From contig JAEWRL010000251.1 of NCBI GenBank assembly GCA_023398955.1, positions 1-64,000 on the forward strand: DNA of 64,000 nucleotides, in the 5' to 3' direction. Source of the stretch: Pseudomonadota bacterium. GTDB lineage: Bacteria; Myxococcota_A; Polyangia; Polyangiales; Polyangiaceae. Position numbers and translations under genes: made by a program. The notes beneath the pieces are model-generated. The model was not told the DNA's origin and searched no databases. It saw only the letters and a list, made by a program, of their open reading frames with translations. This document shows, one piece after another, positions 25,504 to 33,902 of this stretch (within the stretch, counting starts at the first letter, position 1; each line of letters begins with the position of its first letter).

Positions 25504-27360
25504 ATGGAAAACCTGGACTACGGAATCATCGGCAATGGCAAGTCTTGTGCCCTGGTGTCGCGGAAAGCGTCCATCGATTGGTGCTGCTTGGCGGACTTCG
25601 ACTCGCCGTCTGTCTTTGCTGCTCTGCTCGATAAGCAACGAGGCGGGCGGTTCTCCGTCGATGCCGTGGGTGATGAATGCCAGGCGAGCCAAGAGTATAT
25701 TCGCCGGACCAACATCCTGCGGACGCGGTTCACGTCTGCCGCGGGGGACTTCGAGGTCATTGACTTCATGCCCCGCTACCGCACCGAGCAGGGAGGATAT
25801 CATTGTCCGCCGGACGTGATTCGCATGCTGCGTCCGCTCAGGGGAACTCCGCAGCTACGGGTGGTCTACGACCCGCGGCTCGGATACGGCGAGTGTCCAA
25901 CTCGGCTCATCCAGTCCCCGAGGTACCTCAAGGCCGAGACGGCCGGCGGACCCCACGAATCGGTGTACCTCTACAGCAGCTTCGACTTGACGGCTGTGCA
26001 GGCGGGGGCTGCGTTGCCCCTCGAGAAGCCGGAGTTCCTGTGGCTAGCCTACGACCAGAAGATAGGTGACGTCGACGGCGACCGCGTCGAATTGGAGCTG
26101 GAGCGCACCAAGGTCTACTGGATGGCCTGGTCCGCCAGGACGACCCGTCCCTATGCTTACCGCGCCGAGGTGGAGCGCTCGGCCCTGGTCTTGAAGCTCC
26201 TGAGCTACCAGCGCACTGGCGCAATGCTCGCTGCAGCAACGACAAGCCTCCCCGAGACGATCGGGGAGCCCAGGAACTGGGACTACCGGTTCTGCTGGAT
26301 CCGCGACGCGAGCATGACCATCCGTACTTTAGTCAATATCGGACATCACTATGTTGCGAGGCGGTTCTTCGAGTTCCTTCTCGATGTGGCGACGACCAAG
26401 GATGATCGGCTCCAGATCATGTACGGGATCCGTGGTCAGAAGGAGCTCGAGGAGCGCACGCTGGATTGGCTCGAGGGCTACGAGGGGTCGCGTCCTGTTC
26501 GAGTCGGGAACGCTGCCTGGTGCCAGCAACAGAACGATATCTATGGTGTTCTTCTTGATGTTCTCTATGAGGGGTTCGTTCTCTTCCGGGACGAAACCAG
26601 CAGTATCGAATCGCTTTGGACGATGACGCGCGGCATCGTGCGTCATATCGACGCCGAGTGGACCCGGCCCGATCAGGGGATCTGGGAGATTCGAGGGGAG
26701 CCCAGGCACTTCACCTTCTCGAAAGTCATGTGCTGGGTCGGGATGGATCGCGCCGTGCGCATTGCCACGATGCTCGGGATGGACGACTACGCCCTGGATT
26801 GGGCCGTGCTCCGCGGGCGGATCCGCAGCGATATCATGGATGCCGGGTGGAGTAGAGAGGTAGGTGCGTTCACCCAGAGCTACGGATCATCTGAGCTGGA
26901 TGCCGCGAATCTGCTCTTCAATCGCCTCGGCTTCCTTGCAGCCGACGATCCACGCTGGATAGCTACCGTAAGAGCGACTCATGCCGCCCTGTGCCGCGAT
27001 GGGTTGATGTACCGGTACAAGAATGAAGACGACTTTGGCACTCCGAGTAGCTCTTTTACGGTCTGCTCGTTCTGGATGGTTCAGGCGCTGCACAGCATCG
27101 GCGAAACGCGGCTTGCGCGGGACATGTTCGAGCGCCTCCTCGCGTGCTCCAACCACGTCGGGCTCTTCAGTGAAGATATTGATTTTCGCAGCGGCAGGCT
27201 GTTGGGCAACTTCCCGCAGGCATACAGTCACCTCGCGCTGATCGATACGGCGTTCTTGTTCAATGAGGTGCCTCTCCACGCCGACCACCTCCTGAGCCGC
27301 CCGGGTGTGCTCGACCTGCGGTTCGTGGACCCGGCTCACGAGAAGCCGCGCTGGCGCTGA
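25504..27360 (+). CDS. Glycoside hydrolase family 15 (glucoamylase/trehalase-like)
   Basis: A 618-residue GH15 enzyme without signal peptide. It opens with the NLDYGIIGNGKSCALVSRKASIDWCC motif typical of bacterial GH15 members. The (alpha/alpha)6 catalytic domain has NWDYRFCWIRDASMT, QQNDIYG and the general-acid site DQGIWEIRGEPRHFTFSKVMCW, then the C-terminal FSEDID segment with the second catalytic Glu. Close relatives hydrolyse trehalose, dextrin or glucan ends in the cytoplasm; which applies here cannot be told. A GH31 enzyme is encoded at 36322-38568, but not in the same operon. The start is the ATG before MENLDYG. Confidence 0.92.
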   Translation: MENLDYGIIGNGKSCALVSRKASIDWCCLADFDSPSVFAALLDKQRGGRFSVDAVGDECQASQEYIRRTNILRTRFTSAAGDFEVIDFMPRYRTEQGGYHCPPDVIRMLRPLRGTPQLRVVYDPRLGYGECPTRLIQSPRYLKAETAGGPHESVYLYSSFDLTAVQAGAALPLEKPEFLWLAYDQKIGDVDGDRVELELERTKVYWMAWSARTTRPYAYRAEVERSALVLKLLSYQRTGAMLAAATTSLPETIGEPRNWDYRFCWIRDASMTIRTLVNIGHHYVARRFFEFLLDVATTKDDRLQIMYGIRGQKELEERTLDWLEGYEGSRPVRVGNAAWCQQQNDIYGVLLDVLYEGFVLFRDETSSIESLWTMTRGIVRHIDAEWTRPDQGIWEIRGEPRHFTFSKVMCWVGMDRAVRIATMLGMDDYALDWAVLRGRIRSDIMDAGWSREVGAFTQSYGSSELDAANLLFNRLGFLAADDPRWIATVRATHAALCRDGLMYRYKNEDDFGTPSSSFTVCSFWMVQALHSIGETRLARDMFERLLACSNHVGLFSEDIDFRSGRLLGNFPQAYSHLALIDTAFLFNEVPLHADHLLSRPGVLDLRFVDPAHEKPRWR

Positions 27361-27472
27361 GTCGGTGTGCCGTGGGGCGACCGTTCTGGCACGTGGCGGG
27401 CCAGAGCGGATGCGGGCGTCCATGGCTGGTGGTTGCCGGACCGCGTCCGTCGCTTCACGCTTGGCGGAGCCC

Positions 27473-27832
27473 ATGCCGACCATCGAGACCGATTTCACGC
27501 CCATCGTCTACGAGGATCCCGTGCGGCAACGCCCGGAGCAGCGGGCTCCTCACCAGCATTTCGATCGGCTAGAGTTCGCGCTCGAGGCGCTTCGGGTACT
27601 CAGACCAGCACGGACTCGGGTCGCGGTCTTCCCGAGCCGCCGCCTCGAGGTGCAGCAGGGGCGAGATTTGGGGCGGGGGGAGGGAGCCCGTTGGGTCATG
27701 ATGGGGGTTCCCGAGGACGCCAGTCCGGAGAGCATCGTTATGGCGCTCACCGAGATTGGCCACGCGCCCGGACAGTCGTACGTCATGAGTGTTCTGCTTG
27801 GTGTAGCCGCCGGGATGGCTGCAGTGAACTAG
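27473..27832 (+). CDS. Conserved hypothetical protein, 119 aa
   Basis: A small protein with an acidic N terminus (MPTIETDFTPIVYEDPVRQ), a middle Arg-rich helix and a C-terminal patterned part (GARWVMMGVPEDASPESIVMALTEIGH, then YVMSVLLGVAAG). No domain is recognised, but the codon pattern and the ordered C-terminal motif look like a real gene. GGCGGAG precedes the ATG. It follows the GH15 gene by 112 nt. Its TAG stop is immediately followed by the 34-nt repeat copy B. Confidence 0.6.
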   Translation: MPTIETDFTPIVYEDPVRQRPEQRAPHQHFDRLEFALEALRVLRPARTRVAVFPSRRLEVQQGRDLGRGEGARWVMMGVPEDASPESIVMALTEIGHAPGQSYVMSVLLGVAAGMAAVN

Positions 27833-27833
27833 C

Positions 27834-27867
27834 GAGTGTCTTCAAAGGAGGGGTTCGAGCCCGAGCC
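27834..27867 (+). repeat. 34-nt post-stop repeat, copy B
   Basis: It begins GAGTGTCTTCAAAGGAGGG one base after the TAG stop of the gene ending at 27832, and matches copy A at 8215-8248 (minus strand) in 32 of 34 positions. The GGGTTCGAGCCC part can form a short hairpin. The rest of the 27833-28092 gap between convergent genes shows nothing else recognisable. Confidence 0.6.
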
Positions 27868-28092
27868 AGAAGTCTTCAAGACCATGGCGGTGAGCATAGC
27901 GACGATGCGCAGCAGAAGACGTCGGGCGCGGGTTCGGAGCGGCTCATCGGCGAGTTCGAGTACTGCGAGTGCGTCGATGATGGTGCGGATTGGGTCGCCG
28001 AGCGACGCGCGAATCGGTAGAAGCGCGCCTTGTCGCAGCAGCGAATTCGCCAGCTATGGGTCTGTCCTTCCGAGCGGGCGAGTCGAGGTGGG

Positions 28093-29211
28093 TTATCGGC
28101 TCGCACCCAGGTTGTCGAGGCCGAACGTCACGGTCCCCTTCGGTTGCCCATTGCGCGGCAAAGGCTCGGGCGTGATGAGGTATCGGCGCAATAAGTAGAG
28201 TTGCTCGTCTTGTACGAAGCGCAGGCGGGCCACCATCATGGCGATCTGCCCCATCGTGAATACCAGCACTGCCAGCCCGAACAGGAAAGCCGCGACGAAC
28301 CCAGCCCAGGTGTGGGGCCAGAACTTCCCGGCAGTGATGCGGTGCCAAAGAAAGAAGGCGCTCAGGCCCACCGAGCACAACGCGAGTGTCGCCGCGCCCG
28401 CGTTGAATAGCGCTGCAGGCCGGTAGTTCCGAACGGCAGCCAGAATGATGGAAATGGAATTGTAGCCGTATTTGAAGAGATTCGACGCGACGCGGGACTT
28501 GCCGTGTTCTCGAACCCCGCGGACGGCGATTGGGACCTCGCGGATGGCAAACCCGCTCAGCGACAAGACCAAGAAGGTCTCTTGGGTGTAGGTGAAACGC
28601 CCAGTCAGCACGAGCCTGAGGAGCGTCTCATGCGAGTAGGATCTGAACCCGCAAGAGACGTCGTAGAACCGCTCTCCGCAGATTCGGCTAACGATGGCAG
28701 ACATCCCAAAGTTACCAAGTTTCTTGATCCAAGGCATGGTCGGGTGGAGCTTGCGGTCGATGAACCGGGAGGCCGTTGCCATGTCGGCCTCTCCCGCGAG
28801 CACCGGAACGATGAGCGTTCGAATGTCTTGGGGGTCGAACTGACCATCGGAGTCGATGTTCACGGCCAGGTCTGCGCGCCGTCGTAGGGCGTAGGCGAGG
28901 CCGCTCTGGAGGGCGGCGCCGACGCCGAGGTTCCGCCCATGGCGAATGACCTGGGCTCCCGCTTGCCGAGCCAGCTCCGATGTTGCATCTGTCGAGCCGT
29001 CGTCGATTACGACGACCTCGGTCTCCGACACTCCAGGGATGTCGCGTGGGACGCGGGCGATGACGGAGGCGATCGTGGCGGCTTCGTTCAAGGCCGGCAT
29101 CATCACGATCAGCCGCCTCCGCCCTTGCTGAGCGGGGTCAAAGCCCGAACTCGGCGCGGGCTCGGCGGTCGCTACTACTGATTCAGGGGCGGGCGCGGGA
29201 TCGACAGCCAT
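28093..29211 (-). CDS. GT2-family glycosyltransferase (dolichol/polyprenyl-phosphate sugar transferase-like)
   Basis: A 372-residue protein with a GT-A domain (about 30-260): MMPALNEAATIASVI, VVVIDDGSTDAT, the NLGVGAALQSGLAYA loop and NIDSDGQFDPQDI. These are features of DPM1-like transferases that load a sugar onto a polyprenyl phosphate. Two C-terminal membrane helices (about 275-295 and 315-340) anchor it. It is the last gene of a four-gene minus-strand run with an F420-dehydrogenase-like protein, an LPG-synthase-like membrane protein and a pyruvyl transferase, so it likely serves cell-surface glycan or glycolipid synthesis. Confidence 0.88.
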   Translation of the reverse strand: MAVDPAPAPESVVATAEPAPSSGFDPAQQGRRRLIVMMPALNEAATIASVIARVPRDIPGVSETEVVVIDDGSTDATSELARQAGAQVIRHGRNLGVGAALQSGLAYALRRRADLAVNIDSDGQFDPQDIRTLIVPVLAGEADMATASRFIDRKLHPTMPWIKKLGNFGMSAIVSRICGERFYDVSCGFRSYSHETLLRLVLTGRFTYTQETFLVLSLSGFAIREVPIAVRGVREHGKSRVASNLFKYGYNSISIILAAVRNYRPAALFNAGAATLALCSVGLSAFFLWHRITAGKFWPHTWAGFVAAFLFGLAVLVFTMGQIAMMVARLRFVQDEQLYLLRRYLITPEPLPRNGQPKGTVTFGLDNLGASR

Positions 29212-29258
29212 GGCGCCCCGAGGCTACCAGATGTCGACCTGCGCTTCGAGCCGAACAA

Positions 29259-30611
29259 TCAACGGAAGTCGGCCAGCTCCTCTCCAGGGACCTCCTTGCG
29301 TAGCCCGAGGAGCGACTTGATGCGCAGGACCCGGACCAAGAACCACCGCAAGTAGCGTGACGTGAATGGTAGGAACTCCACGCTCAGCTTGCGGAGGCGC
29401 AGGGCCCGATAACGGCCCTGCCGCTGAAGGCGCACCTTTGCTTCCGTGCCCGCGTGGAACTGCTCCACTTCCGGGAGCGGTCGAAGGCGCGCGGCTACGC
29501 GATTTGGAGCCTGCATCCGCGGGGTGAATAAGCCACGCTCCCGGCGGAACTCCGCGTAGGCGTAGGCGAAGTCGCCGTAGGCGACACGCCGCGTCTGGGA
29601 CTCCTCAATGTCCTCGGGACGAGCCGGTGTCAGGCGGATTCGCCCTTGCTCCGCCAATCGTTCGAGGTGCTGCCTGGTCTCGGGGCGGCGGCAGATGACC
29701 AGGCTGATCCCCGTACGGGTCCGAAGCGTACTCGGCAACCAGGCATCGCCGACGACGACATCAGCGAGGTAGTTCGTATGGTTGATGCACAGGTGACAGC
29801 GCGGAAGATTGAACGAGCGATCGAAGGCCACCTGATAGTTGAAGCTGACGCGTCGGTTGACGCGCGTGATGCCGTGCCTGGTAACCAGGCGTAGGGGCCC
29901 CACGGGACCACCGCCCCGATAGCTCACGTCCTGGAGCTCGTCGAAGGGAACGCCACTGAACCTGCAGATGGCTTCGAGAGCATGGTGAGTGTAGGTCCAG
30001 CCGCAGATGAGCCCGATCGTCGTGTGAATTCGCTCCCGCAGCTCGGGTGCATGGCGAAGGATGTACTGGAAGATACCTTCGAGCTGACAGGGAATGGCCG
30101 TCAGCACGTAGCGCCCCGGGTTCGCCGCAAGAATCTCGATGACTCCGCTCAGATCGAGAGCGTGATAGACCGAGCCGGGGAGCTCATCGATCTCAGCCGG
30201 ATCCGTGATGAGCGCGGGTCGGTACTCTAGCCCCTGTGCATGCTTGATCGAGATGACCCCTGAAACCTCTGGTTGGGCGAGATAGGAATGCAATAGTTCC
30301 TTGATGAGACCGCCAGAACTGGCGCGCAGGTTTCGAGAGTGATCCGTGCTTTGAGCGAGAAAGACTGAATCGATGGCCCCAAGCGGCGTTTGCTCGGCTC
30401 CCGGGAAGAGCTCTGCGAGCAGCCCATCGAAGTCGACCTGGTAGCCAGGGCACACATCTCTCGCTTGCGAGTTGCCGGCGCCGTTCGGCGACAGCATGCG
30501 CTTCTCTGGATGGAGCTCGAGCTTCAACCCTGGACTCGCAGCGACGCACGCTCCGCAGCCCACGCACATGTCGTTTCGAACGACCTCTTCAAGACCCTCG
30601 GAGTCAGGCAT
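29259..30611 (-). CDS. Coenzyme F420 hydrogenase/dehydrogenase beta-subunit-like iron-sulfur protein
   Basis: A 450-residue soluble protein opening with a ferredoxin-like CVGCGACVAASPG site, then DVCPGY. The body has the FrhB/FpoF beta-subunit pattern (RASSGGLIKELL, TAIPCQLEGIFQY, GLICGWTYTHHALE, SYRGGGPVGPL, LPRCHLCINHTNYLADVVVGDAW). Such proteins occur in exopolysaccharide and surface-glycan clusters beside pyruvyl transferases, where they are thought to reduce or oxidise a sugar intermediate. Here too a pyruvyl transferase is two genes upstream. The start is the ATG at 30611; a long open frame continues upstream but is Arg/Gly/Pro-rich noise. Confidence 0.85.
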   Translation of the reverse strand: MPDSEGLEEVVRNDMCVGCGACVAASPGLKLELHPEKRMLSPNGAGNSQARDVCPGYQVDFDGLLAELFPGAEQTPLGAIDSVFLAQSTDHSRNLRASSGGLIKELLHSYLAQPEVSGVISIKHAQGLEYRPALITDPAEIDELPGSVYHALDLSGVIEILAANPGRYVLTAIPCQLEGIFQYILRHAPELRERIHTTIGLICGWTYTHHALEAICRFSGVPFDELQDVSYRGGGPVGPLRLVTRHGITRVNRRVSFNYQVAFDRSFNLPRCHLCINHTNYLADVVVGDAWLPSTLRTRTGISLVICRRPETRQHLERLAEQGRIRLTPARPEDIEESQTRRVAYGDFAYAYAEFRRERGLFTPRMQAPNRVAARLRPLPEVEQFHAGTEAKVRLQRQGRYRALRLRKLSVEFLPFTSRYLRWFLVRVLRIKSLLGLRKEVPGEELADFR

Positions 30612-30721
30612 GGCTACAGGCTTAGACGAGGTGGGCCGTCGGTGCCAGGTCTTCTCCGAGGTGGTGCGCCGCCACCAGAATGGGAGAACGCGACCCTCCT
30701 CGGAGTGATCGGGAAACGCAC

Positions 30722-31708
30722 TCAGGCACCCGAGGCCACGGAGGCGCCGTTCGCCAACGCCGCGGGCGGATGCCGGCGAAGCCACCACATCCCTACGAGA
30801 GCGGAACCCACCTCGGCCAGAGTCATCCAGAGACGTGCCAAGAGCGCCAGCGCAGCAGCCGTGCCCGGGCCGATTAGAGGTGCGAGCAGCAGGGTCAAGA
30901 TGCTTTCTCGCACGCCGACACCCGAGGGCGCGACGAGCACTGCGATCCCAGCCACACCGGCGAGGGCGTACGCCGCAGTCAGCTCCGCCACGGCAGCAAA
31001 GGGAAGCTGCACCAGAGAGCGGCTCAGTAGCCAGAAGCCGACGCCGAGCACCAGCCAGCATGCCACCATCCGCGCCACGTCCCCCAGGGTGTCCCACCAG
31101 CGCAGGGCGGGCAGGTCCATCTGGGACGCTGATCGGGACCAGCGCGCCCCGAGCCTCAGCAGGACGCCAAGCACCCGAGGATGGGCCGCAGCCAGAGCGC
31201 TGAGGGCCGTGAGGAGCACGGAGACCCTGAGCTGGGGACCAGCGGGCAGATCCGTCGTCAGGAGCGCCCACGCGAAGAGCAGCGGAGCGGCGATGAACAG
31301 TGCCGCCATCTCGAGCACGAACGCTACGCCGACACTGCTGGCACTCGCGCCCAGGCGGCGGTACACGTAGACTCTTCCGAGGACGAGCAGCACCTTCCCC
31401 GGCACGTATTTACCGAGGCTCGAGCCTAACCAACAGGCCACGTCGAGCTTCAAGGAATACCTCCCCACTATCCTCCGCACGATGAGGTGCCAGAGTGCGC
31501 CGCGTGCTACGAAGTAAAGGACGGCGAGTACCAAGGCGGCGCCAAGGCTCAGCCACTGCGGCTGAAACTCCAGCGCGCGGACCCCGCTCCAGTTGTGCAC
31601 CAGAGTGCGGGCCACGAAACCCAGGGTCAAGAGCACGACGAAGACCTGAAGCACACGGAATAGGTGGCGTCTCAGTTTAGCGTCCTGCGCGATTCTATGG
31701 GCCATCAT
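30722..31708 (-). CDS. LPG-synthase-TM-like integral membrane protein (flippase-like)
   Basis: A 328-residue protein of about eight membrane helices resembling the lysylphosphatidylglycerol-synthase transmembrane family (SLGKYVPGKVLLVLGRVYVYRRLG, and VLVAPSGVGVRESILTLLL). There is no cytosolic aminoacyl-transfer domain, so it is not an MprF. Stand-alone members occur in glycan and lipid clusters and may move lipid-linked intermediates. The ATG overlaps the pyruvyl transferase stop by 4 nt (ATGA), showing coupling. Confidence 0.82.
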   Translation of the reverse strand: MMAHRIAQDAKLRRHLFRVLQVFVVLLTLGFVARTLVHNWSGVRALEFQPQWLSLGAALVLAVLYFVARGALWHLIVRRIVGRYSLKLDVACWLGSSLGKYVPGKVLLVLGRVYVYRRLGASASSVGVAFVLEMAALFIAAPLLFAWALLTTDLPAGPQLRVSVLLTALSALAAAHPRVLGVLLRLGARWSRSASQMDLPALRWWDTLGDVARMVACWLVLGVGFWLLSRSLVQLPFAAVAELTAAYALAGVAGIAVLVAPSGVGVRESILTLLLAPLIGPGTAAALALLARLWMTLAEVGSALVGMWWLRRHPPAALANGASVASGA

Positions 31709-32967
31709 ACCTTCGCCTCGTTCAGGAGCTCGAGAGCCACGCGCAGATTGCCGAAGGAGGACTCCGTCACTTCGGGAAGGCGTGCCGCGATTTGGGCGCG
31801 GAGCGCCTCCGCGCGTTCGTCCAGCTCGGTGAAGCGCCGAGCGAGGGTGTCGAAGTCGACCTCGGCGTAGTCGAGCGCGAAGTGCTGCAGGTCGAACGCC
31901 TCCAGGACCTCGATATACTTATGGGACCACCCGATGAGGAGGCTTGGCACCCCCATCGACAATCCGGAGATCATTGCATGGAACCTGGATGCCACGAGGA
32001 GGTCACAGTGCCCAATCAGTGCCCTCAACGAGTCGGCATGGTGGAGTCCCTCCACGAAGAAGCAGTGCTCGGGATGACGGAGGAGCTCGTGGACGGCCCT
32101 GCACGTGGGCAGGTCGTTGTTCTTCTTGCTGCTGCTTTCAGGCAACGTCGAATGGGCGAGAAGAAGCACGCGGCGGCCCTTCTCCTGAATGAGCCAATCG
32201 ATGAAGCGCGCCATGAGTGCGGGATAGCTCCGCCCATTTGCGGTGCAGTAGTCATCTACGACACTGCTCGCCGAGACTGCCACCCAGGGGCGGTCTCCGG
32301 TCGGCGCGGTTCCGAGTAGTTGTGCTGCCCGCTGCCGCGTCTCTCCAGAGACCTTCATCATGAAGGCTGCATCGGTGAACTGGTGCACCTTGCCGCGCGG
32401 CACTCCGAGATCCAGGAGGTGCTTTTCCGTGATACGTCCGCGCGCCACGATGCGGTCGACACACCGGAGACACAGGCGTGCCGCGGCTCGGTTGAGGGGA
32501 GTCTCGAAGGGCCCCATGGCTTGAGCGAATTTCATGCTCTTGGTTCCGAGCAGCGCTGGCAACAGGGCGACAGTGATATTATAGACGAGTATCCCGAGCC
32601 CCCGCCCATCCACGAAGCTGATGCCTGAAAGGTCGATGACCAGGTCTGCCCTTTGTATCGCGCGTACTGGCTCGGGCAGTAGCGCGTAAGGTAGTGTGAT
32701 CCCCAGCGCGCGCCCGGCACGGACCGCTAGGGCAGCTGGCAGCGCGCCGAGCAGCATGCGGGGGGGACCAAACGGCACGATCGCGAGCGCTGAATTGTCG
32801 TTCTCTGCCCGATCGGCGCGAGGGTAGAGGCTCAGGAGCTTAGCGTCGAGCTGTTCCAGCGCATCCGTCAAGCGCTCCACCGTCGCACGGAGCATGGACT
32901 CCGCTCCGCGATTGCCAGTGATCGAAGCACCAATGATGACGACGGATTTCTTGCTTTGGTTGGGCAT
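31705..32967 (-). CDS. Polysaccharide pyruvyl transferase family protein
   Basis: A 420-residue enzyme of the PS_pyruv_trans (CsaB/WcaK-like) family, which adds ketal pyruvate from PEP to surface sugars. IIGASITGNRGAESML opens the fold. DLVIDLSGISFVDGRG, FAQAMGPFETPLNR and the late SRFHAMISGLSMGVPSLLIGWSHKY are family landmarks, the SRFHA segment being the most conserved. It is the first gene of the operon that ends with the GT2 gene. The upstream 32968-33267 gap to the divergent PilZ gene should hold its promoter, but none is clear. Confidence 0.88.
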   Translation of the reverse strand: MPNQSKKSVVIIGASITGNRGAESMLRATVERLTDALEQLDAKLLSLYPRADRAENDNSALAIVPFGPPRMLLGALPAALAVRAGRALGITLPYALLPEPVRAIQRADLVIDLSGISFVDGRGLGILVYNITVALLPALLGTKSMKFAQAMGPFETPLNRAAARLCLRCVDRIVARGRITEKHLLDLGVPRGKVHQFTDAAFMMKVSGETRQRAAQLLGTAPTGDRPWVAVSASSVVDDYCTANGRSYPALMARFIDWLIQEKGRRVLLLAHSTLPESSSKKNNDLPTCRAVHELLRHPEHCFFVEGLHHADSLRALIGHCDLLVASRFHAMISGLSMGVPSLLIGWSHKYIEVLEAFDLQHFALDYAEVDFDTLARRFTELDERAEALRAQIAARLPEVTESSFGNLRVALELLNEAKV

Positions 32968-33267
32968 GGCCGGTTCGAACGCTAGTCGAGGGCAGGGGCC
33001 TGCGCCTAGCAGCTTGGACCACTGGTCCTGAAACGCGCCCGACCGTTCGGAACTCAGGTGAAGGATGACAGGTCGACCGTTCGTTCATGTGTGTTTGCGC
33101 GGCCCTGAAGCCGGAGCAGGTAGCGGGAGCGTCTCCCTCTGCGACGCGAGCCGTTCGCACCTGTCGCTTCTTGAAACAGTGGGGCGGCGGAGCCGAACGT
33201 TGGGTCTTCGGAGGCAGCGCGGTTTGGTTCGTTGCTAGCGGCATGCTCCCTGCACGCCCAAGGGCTC

Positions 33268-33663
33268 ATGAGCGCAGGACCCAATAGGCGGGCGCAGGAG
33301 CGACGTTCCTCCCCTCGGTTCTCTCTCGACGTACCAGTTCTACTCGCGAGCGAGCGCGGGTGGGGTATCGCGCGAGCCCGCGACTTGTCACGTGGAGGTA
33401 TTGCAATCGTTGGTTCGAATGCCCGTGCCCTTGCAGGCTTGGGAATCACGAACCTGTACTTCGAACTGCCCAAGCTGGTGGGAATCGAGGCAGAGGCGCA
33501 GCTCGTATGGGTGGCGGATTCGGAGTGTGCGTTCGAGTTTCGGGGGTGCTCGCACGATGCCCAGGTAGCGTTGCGCGCATGGCTGCACGCCTGTGTCCTG
33601 CGAACGGTGCGTTCTGGCAAGGCACCAAGGTGCGAGGTGTCAGCGCGCGGCGTGAAGGGGTGA
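33268..33663 (+). CDS. PilZ-domain (c-di-GMP-binding) protein
   Basis: A single PilZ domain of 131 residues. The c-di-GMP signature is present: RRSSPRFSLDVPV (RxxxR type) and ARDLSRGGIAI (D/NxSxxG). PilZ proteins read c-di-GMP to control motility, surface polysaccharide or secretion. Because it lies divergently beside the exopolysaccharide-type operon, control of that pathway is an inference worth noting. An upstream in-frame GTG/ATG exists; the ATG at 33268 is chosen because it leads directly into the PilZ fold. Confidence 0.85.
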   Translation: MSAGPNRRAQERRSSPRFSLDVPVLLASERGWGIARARDLSRGGIAIVGSNARALAGLGITNLYFELPKLVGIEAEAQLVWVADSECAFEFRGCSHDAQVALRAWLHACVLRTVRSGKAPRCEVSARGVKG

Positions 33664-33902
33664 GCACCAGGGCTGGAGGCCCCGCAACGTCACTTCCGCA
33701 TCAAGGCTGCGGAACCCTCACGGAGCGGCGCTCACCGCGCGCAGGGCGGCGAGCGACAGCGCACTGACGTCTGCCTGGCAGGTTGGTCCGCGATCGAGGT
33801 GCGCGTACCTGAGCGACTCCCGAAAGGTTTGACCCAGCCGCTAGATGGAGGAAGGAATTTGCTTTAGGTGTGGCGCACTGATAGCTCCGCGTCGCCTGTA
33901 CG

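Noticed and set aside
27834..27867. tRNA-like T-arm (GGTTCGAGCCC) in the repeat
   Set aside because: The T-stem would not pair beyond two bases and no acceptor, D or anticodon arms are present.
29259..31271. N-terminal extension of the F420-dehydrogenase-like gene to 31271
   Set aside because: The added 220 residues are antisense-like noise over the membrane protein gene; homology starts at the ATG at 30611.
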